From the NCBI RefSeq assembly GCF_000423945.1, contig NZ_AUIY01000013.1, positions 1-64,000 of the forward strand: a stretch of DNA of 64,000 nt, written 5' to 3'. Under the pieces are notes generated by a model that saw nothing but the letters and a program-made list of their open reading frames with translations, was not told the DNA's origin and did no database searches. This document shows, piece after piece, positions 33,993 through 42,763 of this stretch. Each line of letters starts with the position of its first letter. Position 1 is the first letter of the stretch. The stretch is from Butyrivibrio sp. XPD2002. GTDB taxonomy: Bacteria; Bacillota; Clostridia; Lachnospirales; Lachnospiraceae. The translations under genes and the position numbers were made by a program.

Positions 33993-35699
33993 ATGAACAG
34001 AAAACTATTGTCTTTTTGCATGGCGCTGGTTCTTACTGTGACTTTAGCTGTACCTACCAGAATGGTTACAAAGGCTGAAGTGGATGATACAGAAAGTGCT
34101 GTATCTGAAAATGTTATTTCTGAAAATTCAGGGTCCACCTATATAGTTAAAAAAGGAGATTATCTTGAGAAAATCGCCAAGGAGCAGCTTGGTGACAGCA
34201 AGAGATGGAAAGAGATCTACGAGCTTAATAAAGATCAGATAAAGAATCCCAGCATGATAAGAGAAGGCATGGAGTTAAAGCTTTCTGCAGATGGCGAAGA
34301 TGCCGAGGTTAAAGAGGATGCTGCGGAAGAGAAGGCTGAAAAGGTCGAAAAGACTGAGGAAGCCAAGGACGATAAAAAGGACGAAAAGGTAGAGGAGTCC
34401 GAGGAAGAGAAGAAGGACGAAAAGGCTGAAGAAGCCAAAGACGATAAAGAAGAAAAGGACGAGAAGGTAGAGGAGTCCAAGGAAGAGAAGAAAGACGAAA
34501 AGGCTGAGGAAGCCAAGGACGATAAAGAAGAAAAGGACGAAAAGGTAGAGGAGTCCAAGGAAGAGAAGAAGGACGAAAAGGCTGAAGAAGCCAAGGAAGA
34601 TAAAGAAGAAAAGGACGAGAAAGCAGAAGAGTCCGAGGAAGAAGATAAGGAAGAGGCAGAAGCCGCAGAAGAAGAGAGCGAAGAAGATAAGGAAGAATCA
34701 GCCGAAGCTGAGCTTCAGTACTGGGCTGAGGATTCACCTGTAGCTGCAGCGATCGTTGAGTACGTTAAGGACGTTACAGATGAGGATTCTGCTAATTATA
34801 TCCCTGTTGAGGATAGAATCGCTGTTTTCGATATGGATGGTACATTAATCGGTGAATTATATCCTTCATATTTTGAGTACATGCTGTTCATTCACAGAGC
34901 GCTCTACGATGAGAATTATAAGGCTCCCGCTGATATGAAGGAGTTCGCACAGGCGCTTGAAAAGGGCATCTACGATGGTAAGCTTCCTGAGGGCAATGAG
35001 CTTAAGCATGCGAATTTCGCAGGTGCTGCTTACGCCGGAATGACTCCGCAGGAGCTTAAGGATTATGCCAAGGAGTTTATGAAATCTGAGGCTGATGGCT
35101 TCACCAACCTGACAAGGGGAGAGGCTTTCTATAAGCCGATGGTATCACTTGTTGAGTATCTGGATGAACATGATTTCCAGTGCTACATCGTAAGTGGTTC
35201 AGACAGAACAGTCTGCAGAGCTATTATCAAGGATACGCTTCCGATTCCTGAAAACAGGGTTATCGGCATGAGCTACACCATGGTTGCATCAGGTCAGGGC
35301 GATACTGACGGACTTGAATATGTTTATTCTGAGGATGATGATGTGATCCTTGGCGGAGAGCTTATCATCAAGACCATAAAAATGAACAAGGTTAGCGCTA
35401 TTGAGCAGGAAATAGGCAAGGTTCCGGTTCTTTCATTCGGAAACAGCTCAGGTGACGTTTCAATGGCACAGTATGTTGTGAATAACGACATGTACGAGAG
35501 CAGAGCATTTATGGTTCTGTGTGATGACCTTGAGCGTGAGCATGGAAACATGGATAAGGCAGACAGTATGAAGAAGACATGCCTTGAGCGTGGATTTATG
35601 CCTATTTCCATGAAGGATGACTTCGGAACGATATATGGCGACGGCGTTGAGGCAGTGCCATATGGCGAAGAGGAAGCAGAGGAGGATGCAGCGGGCTGA
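33993..35699 (+). CDS. Secreted LysM protein with HAD phosphatase domain
   Basis: A 568-residue exported protein. Signal peptide 1-28, LysM peptidoglycan-binding domain 49-97 (YIVKKGDYLEKIAKEQLG), then a ~135-residue Glu/Lys/Asp-only linker with 26-residue repeats, then a haloacid-dehalogenase domain (motif I VFDMDGTL near 278-284, motif II YIVSGSD, motif IV FGNSSGDVSM). HAD enzymes are usually cytosolic; a wall-anchored copy suggests an extracellular phosphatase. AAGGAGG precedes the ATG at 33993. The linker length probably varies between strains. Single gene with a terminator. Confidence 0.85.
   Translation: MNRKLLSFCMALVLTVTLAVPTRMVTKAEVDDTESAVSENVISENSGSTYIVKKGDYLEKIAKEQLGDSKRWKEIYELNKDQIKNPSMIREGMELKLSADGEDAEVKEDAAEEKAEKVEKTEEAKDDKKDEKVEESEEEKKDEKAEEAKDDKEEKDEKVEESKEEKKDEKAEEAKDDKEEKDEKVEESKEEKKDEKAEEAKEDKEEKDEKAEESEEEDKEEAEAAEEESEEDKEESAEAELQYWAEDSPVAAAIVEYVKDVTDEDSANYIPVEDRIAVFDMDGTLIGELYPSYFEYMLFIHRALYDENYKAPADMKEFAQALEKGIYDGKLPEGNELKHANFAGAAYAGMTPQELKDYAKEFMKSEADGFTNLTRGEAFYKPMVSLVEYLDEHDFQCYIVSGSDRTVCRAIIKDTLPIPENRVIGMSYTMVASGQGDTDGLEYVYSEDDDVILGGELIIKTIKMNKVSAIEQEIGKVPVLSFGNSSGDVSMAQYVVNNDMYESRAFMVLCDDLEREHGNMDKADSMKKTCLERGFMPISMKDDFGTIYGDGVEAVPYGEEEAEEDAAG
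34338..34660 (+). repeat. In-frame 78-bp tandem repeats coding for the acidic/basic linker
   Basis: Near-identical 78-bp units start at 34416, 34494 and 34572, with diverged partial units on both sides. Each encodes 26 residues of EKAEEAKDDKEEK and EKVEESKEEKK type. The unit length is divisible by three, so copy changes keep the frame. Confidence 0.85.
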
Positions 35700-35744
35700 T
35701 AGTAGTAGCCTAAAACGCGCGAAAATTCAATAAGAAAAGGTGTT

Positions 35745-35793
35745 AAGCCGGGTAGTACTAGTAAGGATTTACTAAGTATTACCCGGCTTTACT
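35745..35793 (+). terminator. Intrinsic terminator
   Basis: AAGCCGGGTA/TACCCGGCTT stem with inner TACT/AGTA pairing, then TTACTAAT. It closes the LysM-HAD gene. Confidence 0.75.
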
Positions 35794-35882
35794 AATGAAA
35801 AGGTTACAAAATGGCTTTTGTTTGGGACGAAAAAAATGGTATATTGGATAGCGTATGAAAAAAGCTTAGGAGTAAGACTGGA

Positions 35883-36749
35883 ATGAAAGACAAGAAAATT
35901 ATTAAGCATCGAATATTGGACCATAATTATGGTTTTGGGATAGTATTGCTCACGGTATTGGCGTTTATACTGATGCAGATATTCGGAGGGGTGATAGGAT
36001 CCATATTTGGATTTTTGACTGTATTTGTAGATTATACCAAAGTGATTTCTATGAATACGCTGATGACAATTATCACTGTTGTAGCTGCATTTCTTATGCT
36101 GGCGCTTCACAAGAGATGGTTCTATCCGGAGTTCGAAGGAAACCTGAAAACCAGTAATAATCTCGGAAGATGGCTGCTTTTAACCTTGGGAATCCTTTTG
36201 CTGATCGTTGTTCCGGATGCTATTGCTATGGTGGTAAACGGAAAACCATTTGCAGCGCCTACATTAACGTCTGTTTGCACTTCTTTAGTGGCAGGTACTA
36301 GCGAAGAGGTAGCTTTTAGAGGCGTTCCCGGATCATACGGTATGAGACAGATAAACGAAGGTAAAAAGATTCCGGTTGTAGTGCTTATTACATCAGTACT
36401 GTTTTCACTTATGCATGCTACCAATCTGTTTGCAGGAGCATCATCATCAGCTACGCTTGTTCAGCTGGTTACAACCCTGGGAATGGGAGCTTTATTCTGT
36501 GCTATATATCTTAGAAGTGGCACAATTATTACCGCAATGATGCTCCATTTCCTATACGATGTATATGCCCTGATGAATGCAGAGGCTGTAAGTGAGACCG
36601 GCATTATGGTTAATGGTGTGACAAAGACGGATGTCATAGCCAATCTGGTTCTTTTTGTACTGGAGATGCTAGTGGTATGTTTTCTGCTTCGTAAGTCCGT
36701 ATGGGATGAGGTTATGGCCCTTTGGAGCAAAAAGTGGAATAAGCAGTAA
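35883..36749 (+). CDS. CPBP-family intramembrane glutamic protease
   Basis: A 288-residue membrane protein with about eight helices. The CPBP (Abi) motifs are complete: EEVAFRG with E141-E142 near residue 141, SLMHATN near 180 and the final HFLYD near 220. Such proteases cut within the membrane and act in prenyl-protein processing, bacteriocin immunity or signalling. TTAGGAGT precedes the ATG. A long AAAAGAGAA.../...TTCTCTTTT hairpin at 36777-36847, inside the converging small gene, may be its terminator. Confidence 0.88.
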   Translation: MKDKKIIKHRILDHNYGFGIVLLTVLAFILMQIFGGVIGSIFGFLTVFVDYTKVISMNTLMTIITVVAAFLMLALHKRWFYPEFEGNLKTSNNLGRWLLLTLGILLLIVVPDAIAMVVNGKPFAAPTLTSVCTSLVAGTSEEVAFRGVPGSYGMRQINEGKKIPVVVLITSVLFSLMHATNLFAGASSSATLVQLVTTLGMGALFCAIYLRSGTIITAMMLHFLYDVYALMNAEAVSETGIMVNGVTKTDVIANLVLFVLEMLVVCFLLRKSVWDEVMALWSKKWNKQ

Positions 36750-36766
36750 TACCAAGGTCACTTATA

Positions 36767-36949
36767 TCATATAAAAAAGAAAAAAGAGAAGGCTGCAATA
36801 CAGGATAATATCAATACAGATATTATCCCCGTGGCTTTCTCTTTTACTGTTTCTATATCAAAATATCGGTTGTTAAATTTAATGGTGTCTACAGTTTTGG
36901 GTACAGCTTTCCCTATAAAAGCTTTTTTCACAGAACTATTATAGCGCAT
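36767..36949 (-). CDS. Small single-pass membrane protein, paralog of 20981-21148
   Basis: A 60-residue protein with one C-terminal helix (IISVLILSCIAAFSFFFFI) and a basic N-terminal part. PK.VDTI..N.RY..IET matches the paralog at 21 kb. The ATG at 36949 follows GGGAGGAAAA; an upstream ATG eight codons earlier lacks a site. It converges on the CPBP gene 17 bp away, and its last codons form part of a long hairpin. Confidence 0.6.
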   Translation of the reverse strand: MRYNSSVKKAFIGKAVPKTVDTIKFNNRYFDIETVKEKATGIISVLILSCIAAFSFFFFI

Positions 36950-37129
36950 GGCTTTTCCTCCCACAAAAAACATTAAATGAATAATACATACAACATCTAG
37001 TGTCCTTTTATGAGAGTATACACCACATATATAAAATATTTATAAACTGTCTGGGAAAAGTTTATGAAAAAGGGGTGTTGCAGATATAGCCTGGCTTATA
37101 TAATAATTGTAATAAAAGGAGATAGACAA

Positions 37130-38749
37130 ATGCATGACTTGCTTTTGGCAGCAATCATTATAAGTATATTTGGCATGTTTTTTGAGGGATTCATTGTTTT
37201 CAGAAATCTCAAGAATAAACTGCATGCATACCTTTTTCTTAACTGTATAGTGATGCTGGTAAATAATACTGGGTATTTATTACAGCTGTTATCTAAAACA
37301 GAGGATGAGTATATCGCTGCGCTGAAATTCTCTTATGCCGGCAGAGTGTGGATCCTTTTCTCTCTGTTCATGTTTTCAGCGGAGTTTTGTCATATAAATG
37401 TTCCGAAGCTATTTGTGAGGGGATACATTCTTTTTAATGTCCTGGTTTACGCATCGGTGTTTACGCTGGAGGACCATAATCTGTATTATTCCAAGAAATG
37501 GTTTGATAAGGATGGGCTTTTCCCTGTTCTTTTGCATAGGGACGGCATTATACATCAGGTGTATATCCAGTTTCAGGTGGTGGTTATCATCGTCGTCTTT
37601 TTCTGGCTGTTTAAGGGGCTGCGGAATAATAAAGGAAAAATTGCCAAAAATCGTACAATGATCATAATTGCCGGCTTCCTAATTGAGTCGGCGCTGTTTA
37701 TATGCCAGATCATGCATGTATTCTTTGTTACCTATTTCTTTGATATCTCAGTATTCGGAAATGTCGCAGTAACAATTTCCATGTTCATAGCTATTTTCAG
37801 ATATAATCTGCTGGGAATTATAGATATGGCAAGGGAATATATCGTGGACAGGCTCTCTGAAGGTGTTATAGCTGTAGATTCCGAGGGAGGGCTGCAGTAT
37901 TACAACGAGCATGCCAAGGAGCTTTATCCGGAGATCAACAAGGACCCTGCAGGCGTTGTGGACAAGCTGAAGGAAGCCATTGTAAAGGGAGAAACCATAA
38001 TTATTGGCGACAGATTTTTCGCACCTGAGGAAAAGGAGCTGTTTGCGGAAGGTGAAGTCATTGGTAAGCTGTATGCTCTGGTAGACACAACGGTTCTTAA
38101 GCAAAGGGAGTATAAGCTGAAGGCTGATGCCGCTATTCTTGAAATGGCAGCAAATGGAATGAGAGAGCGCCTTAGCGCTACTGAAGAGATTTTAAGTCAG
38201 GACAGGACTATGCGACACGACAGGAGGCATTTTGAAGCGCTTATTCTGTCCCTGATTCAGGATGGTAAGGTGGATGAAGCGAGAAAATGCCTTGAGGAGC
38301 GTTTGTCCCAGGAGCCGCGTTCCAGCCAGCGATATTGTGAGAATGCGACCGTTAATGCAGCAATTATGCACTATGTAACAGTGGCGGAGCGAAAAAATAT
38401 AAGGGTGAAGGTGGCTACGAATATTCCTTATAATCCCGGAGTTGATGAGATGCAGCTTGCTATCGCAATCTGTAACCTATTGGAGAACGCTATTCACGCC
38501 TGCGAAAAATTGCCGGAAAATGAGCGATTTCTTGAGCTTACAGCCAAGTACAAAGAGCAGCTTCTGCTGGAGATAGTTAATTCCTGTGATGGAAAAACAG
38601 AGCTCAATGAAGAAGGATACCCTGTCACAACCGAGGTAGGACACGGTATCGGAACCAGAAGCGTTCTCGACTTTGTTCAGAAGACAAACAGCGTGATCCG
38701 CTTCATTGCTGAGGATAATCAGTTTAAGGTGCAAATGATAATAGGCTAA
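37130..38749 (+). CDS. Seven-helix sensor histidine kinase
   Basis: A 539-residue membrane kinase. Seven hydrophobic helices fill residues 1-230 in the pattern of the 7TM histidine-kinase sensor domain. A short PAS-like segment (VIAVDSEGGLQYYNE) follows, then a phospho-acceptor block MRHDRRHFEA with H363, of the type seen in AgrC/VirS-like kinases, and a GHKL ATPase with N box LLENAIHAC near 452 and GHGIGTRSV. AAGGAGA precedes the ATG at 37130. No response regulator is adjacent, so its partner is elsewhere. Confidence 0.85.
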   Translation: MHDLLLAAIIISIFGMFFEGFIVFRNLKNKLHAYLFLNCIVMLVNNTGYLLQLLSKTEDEYIAALKFSYAGRVWILFSLFMFSAEFCHINVPKLFVRGYILFNVLVYASVFTLEDHNLYYSKKWFDKDGLFPVLLHRDGIIHQVYIQFQVVVIIVVFFWLFKGLRNNKGKIAKNRTMIIIAGFLIESALFICQIMHVFFVTYFFDISVFGNVAVTISMFIAIFRYNLLGIIDMAREYIVDRLSEGVIAVDSEGGLQYYNEHAKELYPEINKDPAGVVDKLKEAIVKGETIIIGDRFFAPEEKELFAEGEVIGKLYALVDTTVLKQREYKLKADAAILEMAANGMRERLSATEEILSQDRTMRHDRRHFEALILSLIQDGKVDEARKCLEERLSQEPRSSQRYCENATVNAAIMHYVTVAERKNIRVKVATNIPYNPGVDEMQLAIAICNLLENAIHACEKLPENERFLELTAKYKEQLLLEIVNSCDGKTELNEEGYPVTTEVGHGIGTRSVLDFVQKTNSVIRFIAEDNQFKVQMIIG

Positions 38750-38761
38750 AGGATAAGCAGA

Positions 38762-41491
38762 TCAGTTACTGCTATTAAATGACAGATCGCCCTCGATGAT
38801 TCCTGTATTTTCAGCGAAAGTGCAGGAAACACCGGGCATCGCATTCTTAATAAGAGAAGTGCTAATGGGGTCACCCTGCGTAAGGGCATCAAAATCGCTA
38901 CCTGTGTAGGTGGCCTTCAGGTGCATTTTTCCTTCTGCTTCAAGATATTCAAAATCGAACTGTGCGTCCGTTTCTCCATGGAAATGCTCCATGAGAATGG
39001 ATACGCCAAGCTCCTCGATAACAGTTATCATCTTATGAATTATAGAATTATTCAGGACGTGTTTATGTCCGAAGGTCTCTATCTGCGTAAGAGCACCGGG
39101 ATAATCGAAGCTTGTTCCGTTGACATTTATGGTCAATGCCTTCAAATGACCGATAAATCTGCGGGTGCTGTCCTTCTGGGGATTAAGGAATATCTGCTCC
39201 GGAGTTCCTTCTTCGCAAATTACTCCCTGATCCAGGTAAAATACGCGATTTGCCACATCCTTGGCAAATTTCATCTCATGAGTGACGATCATCATGGTCA
39301 TGCCGCTCTGGGCAAGCTTGCGGATTACGGACAAAACCTCACCTATTGTGGTTGGATCCAGAGCTGATGTGGGCTCGTCGAACAGAATCATTTCAGGATC
39401 CATGGCGAGCTGTCTTGCGATGGCGATTCGCTGCTGCTGGCCGCCTGAGAGCATGGCGGGATAGCGCAGAGCCTTTTCAGCAAGGCCTACCTTCTCAAGC
39501 ATCTCCATGCTGTACATGAAGGCGTCCTCTGTAGATCTGTGTAGCAGCTCAACCTGCGCCAGCATGATATTTTCAACGATGGTCAGATGCGAAAACAGAT
39601 AAAACGACTGGAATACCATTCCGACCTTTCTTCGCAGCTTATTGAGGTCGTAACCGGAAGCAAGGATACTTTCTCCTTCAAAAAGGATTTCTCCATTTGT
39701 GGCAGGGATGAGGTGATTCAGCATATTCAAAAAGGTGCTCTTTCCTGTACCGGAAGGGCCAATTATGGAAATAACATCGCCTTTTCGTATATCACAACTG
39801 ATATCCTTGATCGGGGTTGAGGTTCCGAAGTTTTTCTCAAGGTGGCTTATATGGTAGAGAACGGGTTTATCCTCTTCATTGGAAACAGGCAGGCCAAAGG
39901 AAGGGGCTTTAAGCCTACCGGCAGCCCTGTCATCAAGGAGCTTTTGTATTTTCTTAATGTTTCTGGTTTTAGGTTGTACCAGCTTTTCAAGCTTACCCAG
40001 AAGAGCAATAAGGATCACTGACAGTAAGAAATAGATAATCGCCGTCAATATCAGCGGGAAAAATGCTTCATAGGTGCGGCTTCGAATAATATCAGATGCT
40101 CTTGTAAGATCCATAAGGGATATGTATCCTGCTACAGAAGTCAGCTTTACGAGAGCAATAAATTGCCCGGTATAGACAGGGAGAATGTTTATCAGTGCCT
40201 GAGGAAGAATGACCTTCATAAAGCCATGGGCAGGGCCAAAACCGATAGCGGTGGCTGCTTTTGCCTGGCCTTCAGGCACAGCCTCGATGCCTTTTCTGAA
40301 TATTTCCGAAGTATAGGCAGAAAAATCAAGAGAAAAGCCTATGACGCATACCCAGAATGCAGGGAAATTCTTGCTTGTGAAGATAAGATAGTTAAGAACA
40401 AGAAGAAGTACAACAATGGGAGTTCCCCTAAATATGCGGATGTAGGTATCAGCTATAACATTCGTAATGGATTTATTGCACATGCGAAGATAGCAGACCA
40501 GAGCTCCAAGTATGGTTCCGAATAATCCACTTAAAGCAGAAAGCTCCAGCGTGACTAAAAGACCAGAAAGAAGGAGCTTCCACCGGTCCTCACGGATAAA
40601 GTTTTTTATGAAGCTTTCCTTTATGGCTGTGAAAATATCCACTGAATCCTCTGAATTTGCGCCATCTGCAGGGTTCCTAAGCACAACGACGACACAGGTG
40701 CCTTCATAAGTGGGTTCGCCGAAATATACACTTTCAGCGCGTTCTTCAGTATAGGCAATACCACCACATGCCAGATCACATTTTCCTGTGGATATGGCTG
40801 GGAGGATAGAGTTGAAGTTCATCTGTTTAAATTCAAGACCATAGCCTTTTTCCTTGGCGAAGCGAATCAGAAAATCCACATCGATTCCGACAAGCTTACC
40901 ATCCTGAATATAAGAAAAAGGGACTGATGTTGGTTCTACAGCTACCAAAAGAGTACCATTAGAGGCTTCGAGTGTGGAAAGATCCTGTAATTGCTTTTTT
41001 GCAGTGTTTGTACCCATCCAGGTGCTTAAAATGTCATCGTAGGTTCCATTAGCTTTCTGTTCTCGTATGTAATCACTGTATTTATCGCAGAGAGCTTTCC
41101 CGTCAGCTGTTTTGGGGAAAACAGAACCTCCTTCCATAACATTGGATATAGGTTCATCGAGGGCAATAATTTCAGGGTTTTCAGCCGCCATAGTCCAGGC
41201 AATAACATCAGTATCTGCATAAGCATCTATTTTACCTGTGAATAGAGCTTCACGAATGTCACTGGTGGAATCATATAGAACAAGCTCAGCCTCCGGAAGG
41301 CGGGCTCTGACATGGATAGCTTCAATGCTTCCTGTTAGTGCACCTATCCGCTTATGCTCAAGCTCGGAAAGAGAGGTGTAATACTGCGTATTTTCTTCAT
41401 TTTTGCTGCCACAGCCGCTAAGCACGAGAAATAAAGCCAGCAGAACCGGCATGAAAATGCGCATTTTTTTGAAAAGTACAGAACTTGTCAT
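38762..41491 (-). CDS. One-polypeptide polar amino-acid ABC importer
   Basis: A 909-residue fusion of a whole importer. Lipoprotein signal (LSGC, Cys27) and two solute-binding-domain halves or copies (about 35-165 and 175-275) outside; HisM-type permease with EAA loop near 407-420 (helices 305-500); HisP/GlnQ-type ATPase with Walker A GPSGTGKST (578-586), LSGGQQQ (681-687) and FDEPTSALD. A C-terminal ~120-residue domain (VIEELGVSIL, TGSDFDALTQGDP) resembles RsbW-like GHKL folds. The ATG at 41491 with GAGGTGG is preferred to the GTG before it. Polar amino-acid import is inferred from the family. Confidence 0.85.
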   Translation of the reverse strand: MTSSVLFKKMRIFMPVLLALFLVLSGCGSKNEENTQYYTSLSELEHKRIGALTGSIEAIHVRARLPEAELVLYDSTSDIREALFTGKIDAYADTDVIAWTMAAENPEIIALDEPISNVMEGGSVFPKTADGKALCDKYSDYIREQKANGTYDDILSTWMGTNTAKKQLQDLSTLEASNGTLLVAVEPTSVPFSYIQDGKLVGIDVDFLIRFAKEKGYGLEFKQMNFNSILPAISTGKCDLACGGIAYTEERAESVYFGEPTYEGTCVVVVLRNPADGANSEDSVDIFTAIKESFIKNFIREDRWKLLLSGLLVTLELSALSGLFGTILGALVCYLRMCNKSITNVIADTYIRIFRGTPIVVLLLVLNYLIFTSKNFPAFWVCVIGFSLDFSAYTSEIFRKGIEAVPEGQAKAATAIGFGPAHGFMKVILPQALINILPVYTGQFIALVKLTSVAGYISLMDLTRASDIIRSRTYEAFFPLILTAIIYFLLSVILIALLGKLEKLVQPKTRNIKKIQKLLDDRAAGRLKAPSFGLPVSNEEDKPVLYHISHLEKNFGTSTPIKDISCDIRKGDVISIIGPSGTGKSTFLNMLNHLIPATNGEILFEGESILASGYDLNKLRRKVGMVFQSFYLFSHLTIVENIMLAQVELLHRSTEDAFMYSMEMLEKVGLAEKALRYPAMLSGGQQQRIAIARQLAMDPEMILFDEPTSALDPTTIGEVLSVIRKLAQSGMTMMIVTHEMKFAKDVANRVFYLDQGVICEEGTPEQIFLNPQKDSTRRFIGHLKALTINVNGTSFDYPGALTQIETFGHKHVLNNSIIHKMITVIEELGVSILMEHFHGETDAQFDFEYLEAEGKMHLKATYTGSDFDALTQGDPISTSLIKNAMPGVSCTFAENTGIIEGDLSFNSSN

Positions 41492-41580
41492 ATCGCCCAC
41501 CTCATATAAAACCCTATATAAATTTTATAATCAGAGGTGGGGAGACACAACGAAAGTTTCTGTAAACAATTTAGAATGTT

Positions 41581-42648
41581 TTAATTATGTTTTTTACTGT
41601 AGGCAATCTGCTTGAAAAGATTGTAAATACCACTTTTTATGGCATTGTTATCATGATCGGCACCATTTATCTCATACCAGATGTGGTCAGCACCATTGGC
41701 TTCAAGGAGGTCATGGTATGATTTAGGGAAGGTTCCAACCACGGAATCCTTAGTACCACAGCAGATTATAAAGATATCGGGTGTTATCGCACCATCTGCA
41801 AACTTCATTTCGCTTTCCTGTATCTGGCCGGGATGAGTCATGAAATTATCATGTGAAGGCACGATACCAGGAGCAGAAGATATAGCGCAAACATATCCAA
41901 ACAGCTCAGGTCTCTGCAGGGTGATGAAAATTGTCTCACGGCCGCCCATGGAGAAGCCTGCGAGATAGGTGTTTTCTCTGCCTGTAAGGACGGAATATTC
42001 GCTTTCTATATGAGGCATCAGGTCGTTTACCAGATCATTGATGAAGTTATCGTAGGGCAGGCATGCTTCTGCATCAAAAGCAGGCTTCTGGTCCGGATCA
42101 GAGGACGCATACATGTTGGGGCAGACGATGATGGTCTCATCAATAAGGCCATCTGCTGCGAAGTTACCTACGATTTCCTTAAGCTTATTGGTCGGATCGT
42201 TGGAAAAAGAGTACTCATCGCCAAAAATTCCATGAAGCAGGTAAAGAACAGGATACTTCTTATCCTCGCTATAATCTGAAGGAAGAAGTATACTGTAGCC
42301 TCTTTCAAGGCCGCAGGTCTCTGAATAGTAGGTATTATGTGTGAATTCCCCATATTTTACGTCGGAACGAGTCATGGTGAAGGCTGCGGGGCAACGCTCC
42401 TCAATCTCATCATTGAGGACGTACTCCTCATTATCAGTACTTTCTTTGGCTGCAACGTCATTTTCAGGGGGTTCTTCCTCGGTTGCTATACCTGATGCAA
42501 AGGAACTCTTGTCCTCTGCAGTTATCTCATCATTTGTAACAGTGCTATTTTCAGTAGCTATACTCATTGTAGTCTCCTCCTTTGCGCCACAGCCCGCTGA
42601 GCCAAGTAAAATAGCCAGGGACAGGGTAGCAATTAAAACTATTTTCAT
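41581..42648 (-). CDS. Lipoprotein esterase, CE1/esterase D type
   Basis: A 355-residue surface hydrolase. Lipobox SAGC (Cys20), acidic linker to about 85, then an alpha/beta-hydrolase domain: LLHGIFGDEYSF (oxyanion region), nucleophile S233 in GFSMGG, D301 in GTKDSVVG and H332 in NGADHDNN. This is the layout of feruloyl and acetyl-xylan esterases of CE1, fitting with the GH10 xylanase in this window. GGGAGA precedes the ATG. DUF2804 lies upstream on the same strand (115-bp gap). Confidence 0.88.
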   Translation of the reverse strand: MKIVLIATLSLAILLGSAGCGAKEETTMSIATENSTVTNDEITAEDKSSFASGIATEEEPPENDVAAKESTDNEEYVLNDEIEERCPAAFTMTRSDVKYGEFTHNTYYSETCGLERGYSILLPSDYSEDKKYPVLYLLHGIFGDEYSFSNDPTNKLKEIVGNFAADGLIDETIIVCPNMYASSDPDQKPAFDAEACLPYDNFINDLVNDLMPHIESEYSVLTGRENTYLAGFSMGGRETIFITLQRPELFGYVCAISSAPGIVPSHDNFMTHPGQIQESEMKFADGAITPDIFIICCGTKDSVVGTFPKSYHDLLEANGADHIWYEINGADHDNNAIKSGIYNLFKQIAYSKKHN

Positions 42649-42763
42649 TAATCTATTCTCCCAAAACGTGTCTGAACGCGAATAATTACATTATAGCGAA
42701 GAGGATCGGCATATTCTATCCAGAAAGAGACCCTTCTACGCTCATAAATTGCGGATTAGTTCA

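Noticed and set aside
34235..34737. Long antisense ORFs opposite the LysM-HAD linker
   Set aside because: They are mirror products of the Glu/Lys repeats (Ser/Phe- or Leu/Pro-rich).
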